This document shows, one piece after another, positions 48,894 to 61,453 of a stretch of DNA of 64,000 nt. The notes beneath the pieces were generated by a model that was not told the origin of the DNA, did no database searches, and saw only the letters and a list, made by a program, of their open reading frames with translations. The stretch is from assembly GCA_037013495.1 (NCBI GenBank), contig CM072803.1:13162001-13226000 (forward strand), read 5' to 3'. The stretch comes from Hippophae tibetana. Its lineage: Eukaryota; Streptophyta; Magnoliopsida; Rosales; Elaeagnaceae. Positions within the stretch are counted from its first letter, which is position 1. Each line of letters begins with the position of its first letter. The position numbers were made by a program, and so were the translations under genes.

Positions 48894-49196
48894 TCAAAGT
48901 TTCTTGACAAATTCAATGACGTAGGTATTGAAACCACATCATATTACTTTGAAACCTTGAAACCCAACCCCTTTAGCCAAAGCCTCAAATCCCTTTTGTG
49001 TCCTCTCTTTTCCACCAGGGTTGTAAGCCAACATTGCCACATCAATGTTGATAACTCCCTTGGCTGCAAGGCTAGTGTCTATTGCCTTAGGAAGAATGCA
49101 TTCAACCAGTATCACTTTCCCGTTCGTCGGAAGTGCATCATAGCAATTCTTCAAAAATATTGAGCAATCTTCGTCACTCCAATCATGACATATCTA
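48894..49196 (-). pseudogene. last exon of a caffeic acid O-methyltransferase (COMT)-like gene
   Basis: On the - strand, after an acceptor AACAG, the frame reads [20 protein letters not shown], then a GKVILVE block, [33 protein letters not shown] and NTYVIEFVKKL. This is the C-terminal part of COMT-type plant O-methyltransferases, including the catalytic His region (CHDWSDE). The Trp codon that should open the exon is TAG, and a TGA interrupts after GFKVI where Cys is expected. No other exon of the gene lies upstream within reach, so it is a fragment or retained end of a dead gene. Confidence 0.88.
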
Positions 49197-49854
49197 CTGT
49201 TGGATTTGCATACAAGTCAATACAACTTTATAGTAAATACTATTATAGTCCGTTTTTTTTTAATTTTAAGAAATAAAAAATGCTTCAAACTAAACATAAA
49301 CAGTTTAGTGCTTTCTTTCATGGTTCATAAACACAAATAAATACAATCAATATATATTCCAATATATATTATTTTTTATTCTAATTCATCTACGTTTCGA
49401 TTCTATTTAATTTCCATTCTAAATTAGTAAATGTGTCCTTAATTCTTAACTAATTCATTGATCCGTTATTATTTATTTTGCACAAAGAATTAATTTTAGT
49501 TAAAAAATTAAAGTTTAAAAGAAATATGATCAAAATAACTATACTTAATCTTTAATTGTTTTAGTTATATATAAAAAAGTTATGAAATGGTGATTAAATA
49601 AGTTAAATTAGAGTCTTTTAGAATTTTAATTTTTAATTAATTAATTATGTTTGTTATTTATTATTTCACAGATAATTAATTTTTAAAAAAAATAAAATTT
49701 AGAAGAAATATGACAAAAATATATAATTATATGTAATCTACAATTTTTTTAATTTTATAAAAAGAAAATTACAAAATGATGATTGTATAATTATTCTTTT
49801 GAATTTTAGTTTTTAATTTCTAATTAAATCATTGTGTCTATTAGGGATGTCCAC

Positions 49855-49985
49855 GTTCCAATTTTGAGTAAAAAAACATTTAATTGGATTTGATTGTTTG
49901 ATTATTAAAAATATTGTAACCGAACGGTTTAGTTCACGATTTTGAACGGTTTGGTTCTGTTAATAATACATAAATATGATACACT
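49855..49985 (+). repeat. MITE-like repeat truncated at a copia element
   Basis: Related to 2432-2800 (GAGTAAAAAAACATTTAA, TTTGATTATTAAA, GTTAATAATACATAAATATG) and containing CGAACGGTTTAG / GAACGGTTTGG motifs. The similarity stops near 49985 where copia-related sequence begins soon after. Confidence 0.45.
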
Positions 49986-51549
49986 TAAAGATATAATGCT
50001 TTTTTTGATGTATGATACTTTCACTCTTGTTAACATACATATGATACACCTAAATATTTCAGTTTATTTAATAAATCTAATAGTGTTAGGGATAGTACTT
50101 TTTCTAATGGTTTTTACTGCATTAATTTACAAAATAATTTCACTCATAATGCTATGCATGTTCAAACTAGCACTAAAAGGTATATTATTAACGATGACTC
50201 TTCTACATTATGACATAGAAGATTAGAACATATCTCCATAGAAAAAATTAAAAGATTAGTAAAAGATGGGTCTTTAATACTTTGAATTTTATTGATTTTG
50301 AGACATATGTTGACTACATTAAGAGAAATCAAATTAACAAGTCAAAGAAAGGTGCCAATAGGAGTTTAGACATATTAGAAATCATACATACTGATATATG
50401 TTGTCTAGACATGGACATACAAGGTCAGAAATATTTTATCACCTTTATTAATGATTTTTCTCGATATATGTATCTCTACATGCTTCATAACAAGAGTGAA
50501 GCATTAGATGCCTTCAAGATCTTTAAGGCTGAAGTAGAAAAACAATGCGGAAAGTAAATAAAATTCATGAGATCAGATAGAGGTGATGAATATTATGGTA
50601 GATATACTGAGAATGGACAAACGCCTGGTCCGTTTTCTAAATTTATTCAAGAGCATGGGATAATTTTCCAATACACTATGCCTAATTCACCAAATCAGAA
50701 TGGTGTAGCAGAAAGAAGAAACCGAACATTATTGGACATAGTGCGAAGTATACTTAACTATTCCAATCTTCCTAAATCCTTGTGGATTGAAGATTTAAAG
50801 ACGGTTGTGTAAATATTAAACTGAGTTCCAACTAAGGCTGTCTCAAATATGCCATTTGAATTATAGAAAGATTGGGAACTAAGTTTGCGACATATGCACA
50901 TTTGAGGATGCCTATATGAAGTAAGGATTTATAATCCACAAGAGAAGAATTTGGACCGAAGAACCATAAGTGGGTATTTCGTTGGATATGCCGAAAGGTG
51001 TAAGGGATACAAGCTTTATTATCCATCTCATAACACTAGGTTTGTGGAATCAGGAAATGAAAAATTTCTTGAGAATGACTTGATTAATGGGAGCGATCAA
51101 TCCGAGGGCATTGGTCCTAAGAAAGATCATTTAGATGCTCAATATGTCACTTCAAGTAATGGGTTGATCGTTGTTGTTAACAACGTGCCTCGAGTACAAA
51201 ACTGTGTTGAAGAACCAGTCCTAGAAGTACCACAAGCTATTGATCCTGATCTAGTAGATGTTGAAGTTCAATAGATGCCTGAAGCCATTGTAAAACTAGT
51301 TGAACAACATGATCCTGTTAGTCAGGAGAATGTTGATGCACCATTAAAAAGTTATACTAGAGTAAGGAAATCGGCAATTCCTAGTACTATGTTGTGTATA
51401 TATAAGAGTGTAACTACAATGTTAGAGTCGAAAATGATCCTGAGACATTTTCACGAGCCATAAGTTTCGAGGTTTCGAACTTATGGTACAATGCCATGAA
51501 ATATGAGATGGATTCTATGGCATCTAACCAAGTCTAGGATCTCGTCAAG

Positions 51550-52446
51550 TTGTATGATGGTGTAAAATACATTGGATGTAAATGGGTCTTCAAGACAAAG
51601 AAAGACTCACAAGGCAACATTGAGAGACATAAGACAAGACTCGTTTCCAAAGGATTCATTCAAAGTGAAAGAATCGAATACACAGAGACATTCTCTCGTG
51701 TATCTAAGAAAGATTCACTTTATGTGATCATGGCATTGCTTGCCTATTTTATCTTGTATTTGCATCAAATGGATGTGAAGACGACTTTCCTTAATGGTAA
51801 CTTAAAGGAAGAGATTTACATGAAACAACCTAAAGTATTCTCCTATAGTAATGGTGAGCACTTGGTTTGTAAGCTTAATAAATCCTTATATGGATTAAAA
51901 CAAGCTTCCCGTCAATGGTATTTGAAAATCCATAACGTCATCACTTCATTTGGTTTTGAAGAGAACATTATGGATCAATGTATATACCAGAAGGTCAATG
52001 GGAGCAAGATTTATTATTTGGTGCTATATGTGGATGATATTTTTCTAACTAATGATAAGGGTTTACTATATGAAGTGAAACAATTACTCTTGAAGAACTT
52101 TGATATGAAGGATATGTGTGAGGCATCTTATGTCATTGACATTAAGATCCTTAGGGATAGATCTCGAGGCATTTTGGATTTTTCTCAAGGGGCCTATATC
52201 AATAGAGTTTTAGAGAGATTTCAGATGAAAGATTGTTCACCGAGTATGGAACCCATTGTAAAGGGTGGCAGATTTAACCTAAACCAATGCCCTAAAAATG
52301 AGCTCGAGTGGGAACAGATGAAAACCATTCCATTTGCTCCAGTAGTTGGAAGCGTGATGTATGCTCAGGTCTGTACCAAATATGACATTGCATTAGTTTT
52401 TGGGATGCTAAGGAGATATCAGAGTAACCTAGGTGTTGACCACTAG
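51550..52446 (+). pseudogene. copia reverse transcriptase segment
   Basis: The longest intact piece (298 codons) of the element's polyprotein. It covers the RT palm with the YVDD catalytic pair (near 52030) and the start of the RNase H connection. A TAG at 52444 and the loss of the neighbouring frames show it is a remnant. Confidence 0.9.
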
Positions 52447-53292
52447 AGAGATGCAAAGAAATTCATGAGGTATCTTCAAGAGACAAAAGATTACATGCTC
52501 ATATATAGATGAACTGATGATTTGGAAGTGATTGGATACTCCGATGCGAACTTTGCTGGCTGTGTTGATTCTTGGAAATCAACATCTGGTTACATTTTCA
52601 TGCTTGGCGTTGGAACCGTGTCTTGGAGGAGTAGGAAGCCGACCTTGACTGCTCTTCCACTATAAAGGCCAAGTTCGTATCATTTTTTGAGTCTACATCA
52701 AATGGTGTATGGTTGAAGAGTTTCATTTCCGGGCTTAGAGTAGTTAACTCTATTTCTAGACCATTAAGGTTGTACTTTGACAACTTAGCTACTGTGTTTA
52801 TGGCCAAAAACAATAAGAGTGGTAGTTGTAGTAAGTACATCGAAATCAAATACTTGGCCATAAGTGTTAATTAGAAAAAAGAAAGTGGTCATTGAGTACG
52901 TTAGCACTGAGTTGATGATTGCTAATCCTTTGACTAAAGGCACGCCACTAAAGAATTTCAAGGATCAAATAGTAAGAATGGGACTTGGTTCCATATTGTA
53001 AATATTCATTGTACGTACATTTGTTAATATTAATGAAACTCTTATTCAGTTAATGTTTTCTCATTAATTTTATGCACATATTTTGTTTATTCATATATTT
53101 TGAGAAAACATACCTAAGTTATGGACCTCGAATAAACATCTGGTTTATTTATTAAGTTGTATGGGCTTGAGATGCATAATGCATCATGATTCATGGAAGA
53201 TAATACTCGTTATTGGAGGACCTATCGCCATGATTCATGTGTTATGTTTCTCATAAAGTTGAATGATGAAATATATGTTCTAAGTGGGAGAA

Positions 53293-53551
53293 TGTTGGTT
53301 TTTCTCTTCGAACTGCTCGGCAACGAACCAAGTAGTTGAGGAGTTGGCAGAAGTTGGTCCATAACTTCCATCACTCCATCACCTATGTTTTGCAGCCTCA
53401 TAAGTGCACGTCCATTTTCTCTTTGATGGACATAGCACTTGAGACGTTCTTATATATATATTTCAGTTTGGTCCCTAAATCTGTTATAGTGCATTTTGTT
53501 GAAAACTGAGAGAAAATTCAATTAATATTCAATGAATTATTCTCTGTACCA
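53293..53551 (+). repeat. copia 3' LTR (~259 bp) followed by a primer-site remnant
   Basis: Starts TGTTGG directly after AAGTGGGAGAA and ends ...TACCA; TGATATCAGAG (a mutated TGGTATCAGAG tRNA-Met primer site) follows at 53555-53565. The order PPT-LTR-PBS again suggests a former tandem of two elements sharing an LTR. Confidence 0.7.
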
Positions 53552-53889
53552 TCTTGATATCAGAGAAAGGTTTAGAAGCATCGAAACCAAAAACCCATTA
53601 AAATTCTCGTATAAGTGGTAAAATATGATCAATGATATGAGATATGTTTTCAATCCATTTTTGCTTCCATTGTGTTTAAATTTGCATTAATATGATTTCT
53701 TGAACATTTTTGGATCGAATTATGATCCAACACATCATGCAAATCTAGATATCAACAAATGAAAGATTCATACATTAAGAAAAAAAGGCTATGAAAAATT
53801 GAAAGCTTGGGAAGCCTCTTAAGCTTTATCACATTTCCAAAAAGCACGTGAAACATCCACAAAAGAGCCATTTCATACATTACACCAAG

Positions 53890-56257
53890 AAAATGGGACA
53901 ACTTTTCCTTTATAAGATTAGTCTTTATTGGGAGAGCTTTACAACATGCCTTTTAAACAAATAGATTTACCTTATTTGAAGCATTTATGCTCTAGATATC
54001 TTTCTACCAAGTTTGACTTCTTGTATTACTACATTCAGCCCCAAGTCTACCCAATACCTTTTGCTTACGAAGCTTATCCTAAGCCATCCAATGGATGGAT
54101 CTCTTGTCCAGTCATATCCCTACCAAAAAAATTCCATCAAACTTTGCAATTTAGTGCACAAGCTTAATGGCAACTTAAAGCAACTCATTATATAAGTAAG
54201 AATAACTTGTATTACTAACTTCAACATAACCTTTTTCCTAACCATATATAAGAATTTCTCCTTCCATCCCTTCAGCTTCCTTTATACCCTATCTTTTATC
54301 TCTCCAAAGAGTCTTTTTTATTTTACCAAGCAAATCCAAGTACCTTCCATGAAAATTAACAAAGGGAATACCTAATATATCAAGAGTTGACCATTTGGTT
54401 TCCTCTAAGCTGTTAGAATTGAAATATATAGTTGATTTATTTAAATTAACTCTTGTCCAGAAAAAAGTCTCATAAAATTCCAAGATCTCTTTCAATTTCT
54501 TACAAGAATTTTCATTAGCTTCAATGAATACAAATTATCATCAGTAAAGAAAAGGTGTGAAACTCTTAGACTTCCTCTTCCTTTTGCTATGGCAGTATCC
54601 TTTAAGTGGTTACTCATATTTTTCTTTATAAGCAAACTGGACAAACCTTTAGCACGTAAAATGAAAAAGGTATAGGGATAAGGGATCCCTTTGCTTCAAT
54701 CCCTGTATAGGTCTAAATGGATCTAAAAGTTTACCATTAACAGAAGGGGAATAAAAGTTTACCATTACAGTAGGAAAAATGGATTTCATCCTATTAGTAA
54801 TATACTTTGCAATAATTTTGTAGAGAACATTACACAAATTAATCTAAATTCTATTATTTTCTTGGGTTCCTTCACCTTTGGGATCAAAGAAATGACAGTA
54901 TTATTATACTCCCATAGTTGATCATTATGATTGAAAAACCTAAGGAAAAAGAAAACCACATCATTTCCTGCAAAATCCCAGTATTTTTGGTAAAAAAGAA
55001 TTAGTAACCCATTAGACCCAAACACTTTGACTGGACACATCTGCTTAGTTACACATTCAATATCCTTTTTTATGAAAGGAATTGCTAGCTGTATATTCAT
55101 ATCATTTGTAACTTTTTCCTCAATATAATCCTCAAAGAAATCAAAGTTACAGGAACCTTCACTTGAGAATAGATTTAGATAAAAGTCTAGAATATACATT
55201 TTATTTCTTCTACTGATTCAATCTAGGTATCATTGTCATCTAGTAAGCCATGTACATTATTCCTTTTCTTTCTCTAGTAAGCTTTTTCATAAAAATACCT
55301 TGATTTTTTTATCTCCATACTAAAGCCAAAGCTACCTAGAGTAATGTTTCCACATTATTTCATCATACTCTAGTAAGGAATTGAATTCTTTTTCTAGAGC
55401 CTTAGTCTTCTCTAAATTAGTCAGAGTCTATATATCCAGTAACTGTTTCTCTAGAGCTACTAATCTTCTTTCCACATGTTCTATAGTATTCCAATTCTAG
55501 TTCATAAAAGTTGAGGCATAATCTTTCAACTTCATTTTCACCATATGTAGGTTTCTTCTACTCAGACCAGCTACACTTTAAGAGTCTCTAATGACATCAT
55601 TATAACCATCAATCCTCATACGAAATTCCTCAAATATAAAAAGTTTTTTCTTCTTATTTTTTTTAGAACTAACACTTCCAATCTTAACTACTCTGAATAC
55701 AATTGCAAGGTGGTCATACTTTTAGAACTTCAAGTGTAACACCCACTTTAGACAAAATAATTGAGCCATAAAGCATTAACAAAGGCTTTGTCCAATCTGA
55801 CATGGGTTATAGCTTCCTCACTTCTCTTACTATTCTGTGTAAATTTAGACCTTTCAAAAACAACATCCAAAAAGCCACAATCTCTTACTCCTTTTCTAAA
55901 AGCATTGATTTCCCACTCAGGTCTTGAGTTTTTCCCCCATTTGTCCATGTTGAGAGGTTAGTTCATTAAAATCTCCAAGAATCACTCATGGGAGATGAAA
56001 TCCATGTGATAGTCTCCTCAAAATTTCCCACGTCTCCTTTCTATGCTTCTTGTCAGTGTTCCCATAAAAATCAGTGACTTTGAAAGTGTCAAATTCAACA
56101 CTTCTATAGCTCCTAGTGTCACGTGTCACTAATCCATACTTAAAACACATAACAGATAAATGTTCATACCTAAAATCTAGCCATAGTGGTTCAAGACTTT
56201 TTCAATTTACCCCTACACCCAAAAGAAGGGGTTTGAAAATATTCAACATCACCTTAA
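53890..56257 (-). mobile_element. non-LTR retrotransposon (LINE) remnant, ORF2 and end of ORF1
   Basis: On the - strand, from 56257 down: zinc-knuckle-like ORF1 end (LWLDFRYEHLSVMCFKYG), endonuclease pieces (DFYGNTDKK; LPWVILGDFNE; RPEWEINAFRKGVRDCGFLD near 55900; ITHVRLDKAF), reverse transcriptase (55199-54786 TVISLIPKVKEPK; then NVLYKIIAKYITNRMKSI; IQGLKQRDPLS.YLF; FFTDD near 54545; ILEFYETFFWTRVNLNKS) and a 3' domain (IHWMA..KL near 54090). Many frameshifts and stops. ORF1 resumes on the far side of the LARD at 63232. Confidence 0.85.
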
Positions 56258-56262
56258 CTCAC

Positions 56263-58126
56263 TAATGTGTGCTAAAAAAGCACTAAAATAATAAGTGCTC
56301 AAAAAGCACTAAAATTACCATGATTTTATGCACATTAATTAATTAAATATTTATATATTTATATGATTTTATCATATATTTATATAAATTTGTCTTCTTC
56401 GGAATCACGGGTATTTTTATTGTTTTTCAAGTATTTTCGCTTAAAAACGTAACTTAAAGACTCAAAGAGGAATACTGGAGGCAATACATCACAAATATAT
56501 TCATAAATTAATGAGGAAAGGTCAACAAATATGGAAAATTGGACAAAATTGGTCAAAAAAGAGGAAATCACGCACGGAGCTCCTCAACCGCGGTGGCCAA
56601 CACACGTAGTGTGCCCAACCACACTGAGAAACGTGCACGCATCACGCCCAATCCTCGCGTGCTAGCTCTCCATCCCATGCACGCCCTTGCCCTAATCCGC
56701 GCGTGCCTGTGCGCACCGCTGCTGCTTCCGTGCGCGCCCCATCTCCACTCCGCACGCGCCGTTGTCCATCTGTGCCACCTACCCGCTGACGTCAGCTGAC
56801 GTCATCTTCACCTACTATGCATTTCCTCCATTTTTAATCATTTTTTCACTTTTTATTCCTTTCCTCACCTATAAATACCCTCATTCTCTTCACTTCATAC
56901 CACACCTCAAAACACATATTCTCTTCTCTTTCTTTCTCTCATTTCTTAGTTTTTTTTAGTTTTTTCTTAGTTTTAAGCTTTTCTTAGTTAGTTTATCTTA
57001 GTTTTAGAGTTCTTCTCTTTTTGAGAAGAACTAGTTATGTTTTTGTAATTTATTTGCTTTTCGATTCAATAAATGGGAGTGCAAATTCTGTTTGGAGGTT
57101 TTCCAGAATTCTTTACAGTTATTTTTTATGTTTTATTCTTACATGTTATATTTAATTTATCCGTGATTAAATTTAACTTTGTTGACTGTTTGTAAACATG
57201 ATATAATAATAACGTTGTTATGCTTGCGAAATATTAAATAGATAAAAATCTCTAAAATGAATTTATTTTGTTTTTATTCAAGATTTTATATTAAGAATGT
57301 TAGAGAGAAATATATTATTTTTTATTACAAACTTAAATATGAAAAATAGATTTTAAGGTTTAGTTATCCAGTCTGATTTAGAGTAGTGTTATTTTATTTG
57401 TTGGTACAATCTCCCAGTAGTTAGAGTGAAGCTCTATTTCAAAAGTTTTTATAAGAATTATTATCTGAAAATGTATTGACAATATGTTTTCAGTAGTGAT
57501 TTTAAAACTTGAAAGTTAGTACTCAGATAATTAAATTCTTAGGTTTAATTTGGACACTTTGAATAAAGTTTAAACTGTCTAACCTCACCAAATGTGGCAT
57601 TTAAATGGTTCATTTTCAATCTCTTAGAAAATGAATTAATTTAATTAACCAAATTAGTTATCAACACCACTTATAGGTGTTAATTGATTTGTTTAGTTAA
57701 CAAAGAATATCTAATCCAACCAAAGGTGGTATTTATACAAAAAAGAGAGAATCAATAAATATCAATTTTTATATTTAATAACCTAAATAATATGAGCAAG
57801 CATAATTAACTTAGTTATTATATCCATAAATACTCCACTATTATAAATGATAAAATTTGCATAAATGTTTATTGAATTTTTATCTATGTTTATTTTTATG
57901 CCAGTAGATTAAAAACACAAAACACAAAATATCGTGACAGAATGTTTAGGATTTAATTTCATTTTTAAAAGTTTGAATAATAAATTAAAAACCATATACA
58001 TTCCTTAGATCGACCTTGAGAGTATACTTATCATTTTCTACGAAATGATTCGTGCACTAGCGAGAGTTTTATAAATATAAAACCAAAGTATTAGCAGGAT
58101 CGTTGATGCCGATTTTTACTTATCTA
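56263..58126 (+). repeat. left LTR of the LARD
   Basis: Aligns with 61454-63226 over its length. Starts TAATG where the right LTR has TGATG. A 26-bp tandem duplication (GTGCT.AAAAAGCACTAAAAT, starting at 56269 and 56295) is private to this copy, and the GC-rich U3 part (56570-56800) is longer than in the right LTR. TATA box at 56870-56877 (TATAAATA). Confidence 0.9.
56870..56877 (+). promoter_or_regulatory. LTR TATA box
   Basis: TATAAATA after a GC-rich U3 with TGACGTCAGCTGACGTCA motifs (56788-56805) and before a CT-rich leader. The same box lies at 61919-61926 in the right LTR. Confidence 0.7.
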
Positions 58127-58131
58127 GTTTT

Positions 58132-58149
58132 TGGCGCCGTTGCCGGGGA
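58132..58149 (+). other. LARD primer-binding site
   Basis: TGGCGCCGTTGCCGGGGA, five bases after the left LTR. It is the intact form of the site at 39337, tying this non-coding element to the same broad gypsy group. Confidence 0.9.
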
Positions 58150-58659
58150 AGGAATAACGTTTTTAAATTATTTATCAAAATTTTAAAAACATTTTGTGTT
58201 GTAAATAATTGTGATTTTTTTATTTTGATTAAAAATAAACAAAAAAAATAGCTAATAAAAAAATAAAATAAAAAAATATTCAAATTTCAAATTTCATAAG
58301 AAATAAAAAAATACAATAAAATTTAAATTAAAAAATAATAATAATAAATATTTCGTGAATAGTAAAATATTTTTTGGAATTTGAAAAAAAAAAGAAAAAA
58401 AAAGAGAAAATAATAATAACAATAAATTTAACGTTCATAAATAATTAAAAAATGAATAATTTTAAATATAAAATAATAATAATAATAATAATAATGGCAT
58501 TAATAGTAAAATAATTTGGAATTTGAAATTTGAAGTAAAAAAAATAATAAAAAAATTAAATTTTTATTGTATTTTCTTTTACCTTTTTCAATTTTATTTT
58601 ATTTTGTTTAATTTTTAATTTATTTATTTTTTAATTATGTTTTATCTTAATTTTCATTT

Positions 58660-58910
58660 AAATTAATTAACTTAGGTTTTTAATAACTTAATTAACTTAA
58701 CTTAATTAACTTAAATTTTTACTTAACTTAACTTAATTAAATTAGTTTTTTACTTAACTTAACTGAATTAACTTAGATTTTCATTAACTTAATTAACTTA
58801 GATTTTTACTTAACTTAACTTAATTAACTTAGATTTTTACTTAACTTAACTTAATTAACTTAGCTTTTTAATTAACTTAATTTAATTTAAGTAACTTAAT
58901 TTTAATATAA
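58660..58910. repeat. TTAACTTAA-rich minisatellite (31-bp unit in part)
   Basis: Units of GATTTTTACTTAACTTAAC plus TTAATTAACTTA repeat with period 31 at 58801 and 58832, and in shorter or diverged forms before and after. It lies in the LARD interior. Confidence 0.85.
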
Positions 58911-60487
58911 TAAAAAGTAAAGATATAATGGAGTTTTGTCTAGGAGATTAGTTCTTAGAAGCCTTTGTGCCACTAGTTTTTCTTGGGAACGTTGCTCTGT
59001 CTAGGATGATGGTTTTTAAGAAGCCTTTGCCCCACTATTCTTTCCTGTGAGCACTCTTGGTTAAAATTGATTATGTTATTTTATCTTTAAAAAATTCTGA
59101 AACTATCTCCAAAATTTTAAAGTTTTAATTACAATTTAAGGAGTTAGTTGCTTTGTTTGATCTAAGTACAATTGTATTTTGATGCCTTAATTATTTGATT
59201 TGCACTTAGATGTGGGTTATCTAAAACCCTCGAAACATGCCGTTAGTTTTAAGTACATAAAATTTTGAAAATCAATAGGGCATGATTGAAAAAGTATAGG
59301 TAGACAATCTTATCTTACCTATAGGTTTGATTGACTAAATGATGTGTGGACATTGAGTTTACTTAAAATGAAATCCTCAAGTTACATCTTGTTAAGACGT
59401 TAAATTAAGCGATGGATAGGAGGCAACTCATCATTTTAGGTAATTTTCTTTTATTTGTTTTATTTACTTAATTTTATTGTTTATTTTAGTTTAATTACAT
59501 GTGAATAATTTTTAAAATGTTAAAACTAAAAATATTTGTTGAGATGTTAGAAGTTCACATAGATCTGTCTGTATACACTTTAATGATGAATATGATGGAT
59601 GCACCTGCATTTTCTATTACTACTTGTACATTCTCAGGAAATAGGTAATCTTTCTTCTCTTTTCTCTTTATCTTTAATTTACATTTGTTACATTGAGGAC
59701 AATGTAAGTTCTAGGTTGGGAGTGATAAAAAGTTACCATGCTTAAAAAAAGTTTTAACAATTTAAAAATAAAAAAATAAAAAACAAATATAATAATTTTT
59801 TCTTTTTTATGTTCACATTTTCATTTTTTTTGTGTTTGGTTTTATTTTTTGTTTTGTGCGATTTAGTAATTTTTGGAATTTTAAATAAATAAATAATAAT
59901 AATAATAAAAAACAATTTCTCACAAAAATTTATCATTTCTTTAAATCAAATTTAAGTAAATAGTTAAGTCTTTTGTACTATTAGATTAATTTTTGAAAAC
60001 ATATCATGAAATATTTTGTAATTATTTTTGATAATTAGTTAGTTTTTTGTCATAACTAGTATTTATTGATAAGATGTGGAAATTATATTAAACCCAAAAT
60101 CGGTGTTTATGAATTTTTTTAGTACAGACTACCTTTGTGAGATATAATTTGAGCCTAATTTCCTTTATTTAGAGTGAAATATATATTTTTTCTACTCCAA
60201 ACACATTTCTTATTTCTTCAATTTTTTAGATGATCTCTATAAGTATTAGCATTGAATGTATGAATTTTTTCTCATCTTAATAGAGTATCGTATATTTGTT
60301 TTTCTTAAATTAAATGATTTGAGTAGAAATTGATAGTATATGCTTATATCTCATTCATGCATGACTACTACAAAAAGAGAGAGACATATTTGGGGTTACC
60401 TAGACCAAGATCAAACAGAAAAGCCACAAAATTAACCACTCACCAAAATCCTAAAAAAATGTACAATCTGTACATGGGTTGACTCTC

Positions 60488-60526
<39 letters not shown>

Positions 60527-61453
60527 CAAAAAAATCTTCAGAAAAAAAAAAGAAAAAAAAGAAAAATAGAGAGGTAAAGAATATATAATATAATCTACAT
60601 ACTATGACTCACATTGCCTACAAAGTTGTGAGTACAAGCTAATTACAAAAGAAAGATATAAGAAGTAATTTCCTAAAAAGTCATTGCACTTTCTTCATTT
60701 GTAAAAGGCATATATCTTGAAATTCTTTCTTAATGAATTTGATTTATGCATGAAAATAATTTTTATATATGATATCTTTATAATTTATACATTCGATTCC
60801 TTTCATGAGATCAATGTTAAAATAACACTTTGAGCCTTTATTCTTTATACATATGCGAACATATTAGTTCATTTCTCTACATCAACTCTTTCGCATATAA
60901 ATTAGTATGAGTGTTTGAACCCATAGGATTCAGTGTTTTGAGAGTATTGACTAGTGAGGAATAGAGTCAAAGCGAATTCGGATTCTAGACACTGAAATTG
61001 AGTAAAATTAAATTGATACATTTTTGATATGAAATATGAAAATTATTTTCGACTAATTATTATAATAAATCATGATTGTTTAAAGAAATTAAAATAACTT
61101 ATGCTTGAGATTTTAATTATGATCTTAAAGAAGATTAAAAAGTATGAGATATTTTTGTGATATGTTGTTTTCTTTTATTCTTAAAAGTTAATTTCTGATT
61201 TTGTTGTAATTTTAGTTTTTAATTTGTTTGTTTTTTTTTTAATTTTTACATTTAGTTCAATGTTTGTGTGTATCATTACTGAAAACCCTCACGAGACTCA
61301 AACTTGCCCACTAGGGCAACTTAGGGGTTTAAAGGCTTGTTGCATAGGCTAAATACAACTGTGTCAATCCACGTAAGTGATTTAGGATAGTTTAATTTTT
61401 AATTTTTATCACTTTTCTTGCTAAGGGACTAGCAAGAAGTTGGTTGGGGGTTG

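Larger units (their letters stand above)
50050..53551 (+). mobile_element. decayed copia retrotransposon, 5' truncated
   Basis: In order: gag-pre-integrase (LWHRRLEHISIEKIKRL, near 50200), integrase (HTDICCLDMD...; SDRGDEYYGRY; PNSPNQNGVAERRNRTLLD; 50282-50812), the linker to GYFVGYAERCKGYKLYYPS (50951), reverse transcriptase (51550-52446: CKWVFKTKKD; HQMDVKTTFLNGNL; YGLKQASRQWY; LYVDDIFL) and broken RNase H (GYSDANFAGCVDS..STSGY near 52540; NPLTKGTPLKNF near 52930). Then come a polypurine tract (GTGGGAGAA) and a 3' LTR. Gag and the 5' LTR are missing and several stops occur, so it is dead. Confidence 0.93.
58127..61453 (+). other. non-coding interior of the LARD
   Basis: No frame with retroviral-type domains. 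Contains A/T-rich runs, (AAT)n at 58479-58494, a TTAACTTAA minisatellite (58660-58910), a paired GTCTAGGA...AAGCCTTTG motif (58938 and 59000), a GGAGGCAACTC mark at 59418 and ACATTGAGGACAATG at 59693, and (AT)n at 60491-60525. These marks are typical of non-coding flanks of plant gypsy elements. Confidence 0.75.

Noticed and set aside
56539..56959. Pro/Ala/Arg-rich frames in the LARD LTR
   Set aside because: They come from the GC-rich U3 region and recur, altered and shifted, in the other LTR (61672-61923); no coding constraint.
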